From assembly GCA_940671915.1 (NCBI GenBank), contig CALNVZ010002974.1, forward strand, positions 38,431,260 to 38,495,259: DNA of 64,000 bases, in the 5' to 3' direction. The stretch is from Paracentrotus lividus (lineage: Eukaryota > Echinodermata > Echinoidea > Camarodonta > Echinidae). The notes beneath the pieces were generated by a model. It searched no databases, had not been told where the DNA came from, and saw only the letters and a list, made by a program, of their open reading frames with translations. Made by a program: the position numbers and the translations under genes. Below, in pieces: positions 61,483 through 64,000 of the stretch. Within the stretch, counting starts at the first letter, position 1. Each line of letters starts with the position of its first letter.

Positions 61483-62042
61483 AAGAAAGACTAATGAAGT
61501 GCCCTTTTCTAAGGCAATGCCATGAATTTCATCTTTAATGTTAATATCCGGCCTTCAGGCTCATAGCTGGTAAAAAGCTTTTCCTCCCACATCTCTGCAG
61601 TGTTTTCAACTAATTCTGAAGTCTGAGGTAAGAAAGAATAGTTTATCAAAAAGTTCACAATTTAAAAGACTTCACCCTTCTTTTGCACTAATTTAACTTC
61701 AAATTCTAACAACATTAGAATTGTGAAAAACAGACATGTTACCAGACCTAACTGCTACTTATCAGGGAATCCTGCAAAGGGGTTGCTCTTTTAACTGTAG
61801 GGGAAACTCCTTCGTCTACATCTCAAGTTTAGCGTACATAGACTTAATTCTCTCTCCAGCTGTCCGTAATTGAAAAGAATCAATTCATTTGGAGACTGCC
61901 GATAGCCTAGGTACATACGAAGATGAGTATACCTACGCAAAAATGCTGGGTTATTTGGTGAGTAGTACATGTACGAGGAAAAAGATTTTTCAAGTTTTTT
62001 TTTTCCCTCTATCTACCTTTGTATCATGATCTCTTTTCTACT

Positions 62043-62470
62043 TAAAGGGAATCTAGTGTAGTGGGAAAGGAGAGCCATGGGTCAACAAAATAATTGTGAG
62101 CTTTCGAATAATTTTCAAGCTATTTAGGAAGAATTTTATAGTCGAAAGTTCTACTGAAAAGGATTGCTCTTCAAATGCCCTCATAGTGATAATATGACAT
62201 AAAAAGCTGATATGTTCGGGTCCCGAACAAGTGAGTACATGTACATGAAGTCCCACACATGCATTTTTATGTGCAGTGCATGTTACTCTCAGAAGAATTT
62301 GGTAAATTTCTTATCTTTTTCTGGATTCCAAAACCTCACATCAATAAATAATTATTAGGTGCATTATTATCAATATTTCCCATCACTTTTGAGACAGCGT
62401 CTTCCACTTTTCAATCTCATGACTACAACGCTAGATTAGCTTTACGATCTGAAACATTCATCTTTTGAAT
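62043..62470 (+). mobile_element. Interspersed repeat related to 34924-35330
   Basis: Starts TTAAAGGGAATCTAGTG. Shared order with the 34.9 kb copy includes AATAATTGTGAGCTTT, GAAAAGGATT, AATATGACA, ATGTTCGGGTC, AGTCCCACACATGCATTTTT and CGTCTTCCACTTTTCAATC. The long T run of the other copy is absent here, so that run was inserted or expanded later. Confidence 0.65.
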
Positions 62471-62682
62471 TTTTGGTAGTATACATTTCTTAATGTGGAG
62501 ACAAATCCATTAGTAAAAGCTTGAAAACCATCAATCTAAAGATGTGATAATTAAAAGCAATACATTTCATTGCACTGCATTTTTCATGAAATATTTGGAA
62601 CATGAAGGTGCATGTATATATTTTTTGTTCAAAATCAATTATTTCAATTATTCCTGAATAAGGGCGGGCTTGAAAACACTTT

Positions 62683-62993
62683 GGCCCGTATTCACAAAGG
62701 TGGCCTAAAGTTAAGCCTAGCTTAAATCTGTGGTTTGAATATGACTAGCAAAATGGGATGCAATCTCGAAAGCAAATGTTTGATTTATCAGAATTGTTGG
62801 CACTTAAACTATTAAAAACTGCATGGGAATGATAAGTCCAAAGTTTCTTAACCACTAAAGCAGGATTCCAAAATCCATTAAACGTGTACGGAACATTGAA
62901 ACGTAGACACATTTGTCTCCCCTTTTGATAGCCACAGTTAAAGCACAGATTTAAGCCAGGCTTAACTTTAGGTCACCTTTGTGAATACGGGCC
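62683..62993. mobile_element. TIR element with GGCCCGTATTCACAAAGG ends
   Basis: The left arm GGCCCGTATTCACAAAGGTG, GCCTAAAGTTAAGCCTAGC, TTAAATCTGTGG is mirrored by CACAGATTTAAGCCAGGC, TTAACTTTAGGTCACC, TTTGTGAATACGGGCC. The arms are about 52 bp and the 311-bp element has a unique-looking centre. The first 16 bases match 49119-49266 with one change, so the two belong to one superfamily with different inner arms. Confidence 0.9.
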
Positions 62994-63110
62994 TTTTAGA
63001 AAATATAAACCTACACCTCAAAACACCCATACATGTGGATGTGAATAGAACCCAAGATGACCTAGTGATTCAATTCATTGAAGATACTATCCTGGTGCTT
63101 CCTGCATTAA

Positions 63111-63352
63111 AGGGATTACTTCACGAGAAGTAAAAAAGATTTTTATTTTCCTTCCACAGACTGCAGTGCTAACTTAAGCATAGCCAGCTACACTGCAACG
63201 GTTTTCAGTCATCAATATCTCGTCAATTAAACGACCGATTAGCTTCAAAATCTCTGGTGATTCCTGTATGACTTTAAGGTTTGCAATCATGATAATAGCA
63301 TTAGCTGGGAGTGTAACTTTTTTTACATCCTGAATGAACTTAGACAATCCCT
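63111..63352. mobile_element. TTAA-flanked AGGGATT element, complete copy
   Basis: TTAA lies on both sides (63107-63110 and 63353-63356). The ends AGGGATTACTT and AGACAATCCCT give a 7-bp inverted terminus. 242 bp, no ORF. Its interior matches 14692-15055. Confidence 0.75.
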
Positions 63353-63680
63353 TTAAATGTACTAGAATAAGATAATTGAGTTGTCAACGGTCAAGTATAA
63401 AATTGACCTTCCTAAGTAAGCACTGCTCAAAAAAGAAGGAGGGAATCGAGATGACCATTTGATCAATGCTCTTCGACATGCACGCATCATGGCACTTTAA
63501 TGCTGCTTGATATAAAGAGACATACCTCCACTTCAGAGAACTTCTATTCCTTATCAATCTCTCACATTCTCTTTCTTTTTTTTTTCTCCTACATTCCTGC
63601 TTAAGTCTCTTGTCTTCTTATTTCCCTCTTCTCTTCTTCTGTTTTGTGTCCTTTATTGCAGGAGAATATACTTGTTTCTA

Positions 63681-64000
63681 CACTGTAAAAAAAATGAGTA
63701 GAATCTTACCCAATACTGAGCAAAAAGGTAACTCGCGTGAAATTGAGTAAAAAATATTACTCATGCAGTAGAGCCAAATGTTACTCAGAAAAGAGTAACT
63801 TTTAGTCAGCTATGTATCATTCCTAGCTTCGAAAGGAGTAAACAATTAATTTACTCATTTTCTTGCGAGTTACCTTTTTACTAGCTCTGTTAAGCGTAAA
63901 CAAAATTTACTCCGTTGGGAGTAAAGCATTAGTTTACTCATTTTCTTGCGAGTTACCTTTTTACTCTGTTAAGAGTAAACAAAATTTACTCCGTTGGGAC
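63681..64000 (+). repeat. CACTGTAAAA element with 82-bp tandem repeats, cut by window end
   Basis: Starts CACTGTAAAAAAAATGAGTA. Inside are GAGTAA/TTACTC words in both orientations. From 63851 a unit beginning TTACTCATTTTCTTGCGAG and containing CAAAATTTACTCCGTTGGGA repeats after 82 bp (63933). The second unit lacks a few bases (ACTAGCTCTG versus ACTCTG). The right end lies outside the window. Confidence 0.8.

Overview
The window is AT-rich eukaryotic DNA with very little coding capacity. It has no operons, no long intronless genes and no rRNA. Fold-back (palindromic) transposons, tRNA-derived SINEs, minisatellites and microsatellites fill much of it, and the few coding segments have spliceosomal junctions. 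SINE bodies with B-box-like tRNA heads, TTAA-flanked elements beginning AGGGGAAGTTCACCC, degenerate CCCTAA tracts and ATGTACATGTA-type words together suggest a marine invertebrate deuterostome, most likely a sea urchin or other echinoderm. This is an inference from repeat style; no species marker is visible.

Coding content. The best-supported coding piece is one internal exon on the minus strand (25386-25628). It is 243 nt, exactly 81 open codons, with a pyrimidine-tract acceptor and an AGG|GTGAGT donor. The window therefore probably lies mainly inside long introns of a minus-strand gene. Weaker exon-like segments are at 46245-46317 (minus), 45061-45166 (plus) and 61354-61482 (plus). The longest open reading stretch (about 52475-54108, broken by one frame change and one stop) lies inside a mobile element and looks like its decayed Ser/Thr/Pro-rich protein.

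Layout. 1-3 kb: a CACTG fold-back element, a GAGACGTCTC-rich element and a SINE. 3-9 kb: largely featureless AT-rich DNA. 9-20 kb: several TIR elements, including two copies of the AGGGGAAGTTCACCC family, a tRNA-like SINE and a CTCF-like site. 20-25 kb: a degraded SINE and a 129-bp tandem duplication. 24.8-25.7 kb: the exon, with two extra partial copies of its donor end interleaved with a GAGACGTCTC element. 28 kb: a fold-back element. 32-33 kb: three diverged tandem copies of a tRNA-like repeat. 33-41 kb: interspersed fold-back families, including two GTTTACACTG elements, and a second tRNA-like SINE. 45-49 kb: a CpG-containing possible promoter or first-exon region, hairpins and a 44-bp minisatellite. 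51.2-57.4 kb: a composite mobile element in which TTAA-flanked outer termini enclose an LTR-retrotransposon-like unit (direct repeats, a primer-binding-site match, a purine tract and a degenerate ORF with 30-bp coding repeats) plus another TIR element. 58-64 kb: fold-back elements and the start of a tandem repeat that runs off the window end.

No complete gene can be assembled from this window alone. Most statements about the elements rest on inverted or direct repeats read by eye; family names are given only where the termini justify them.
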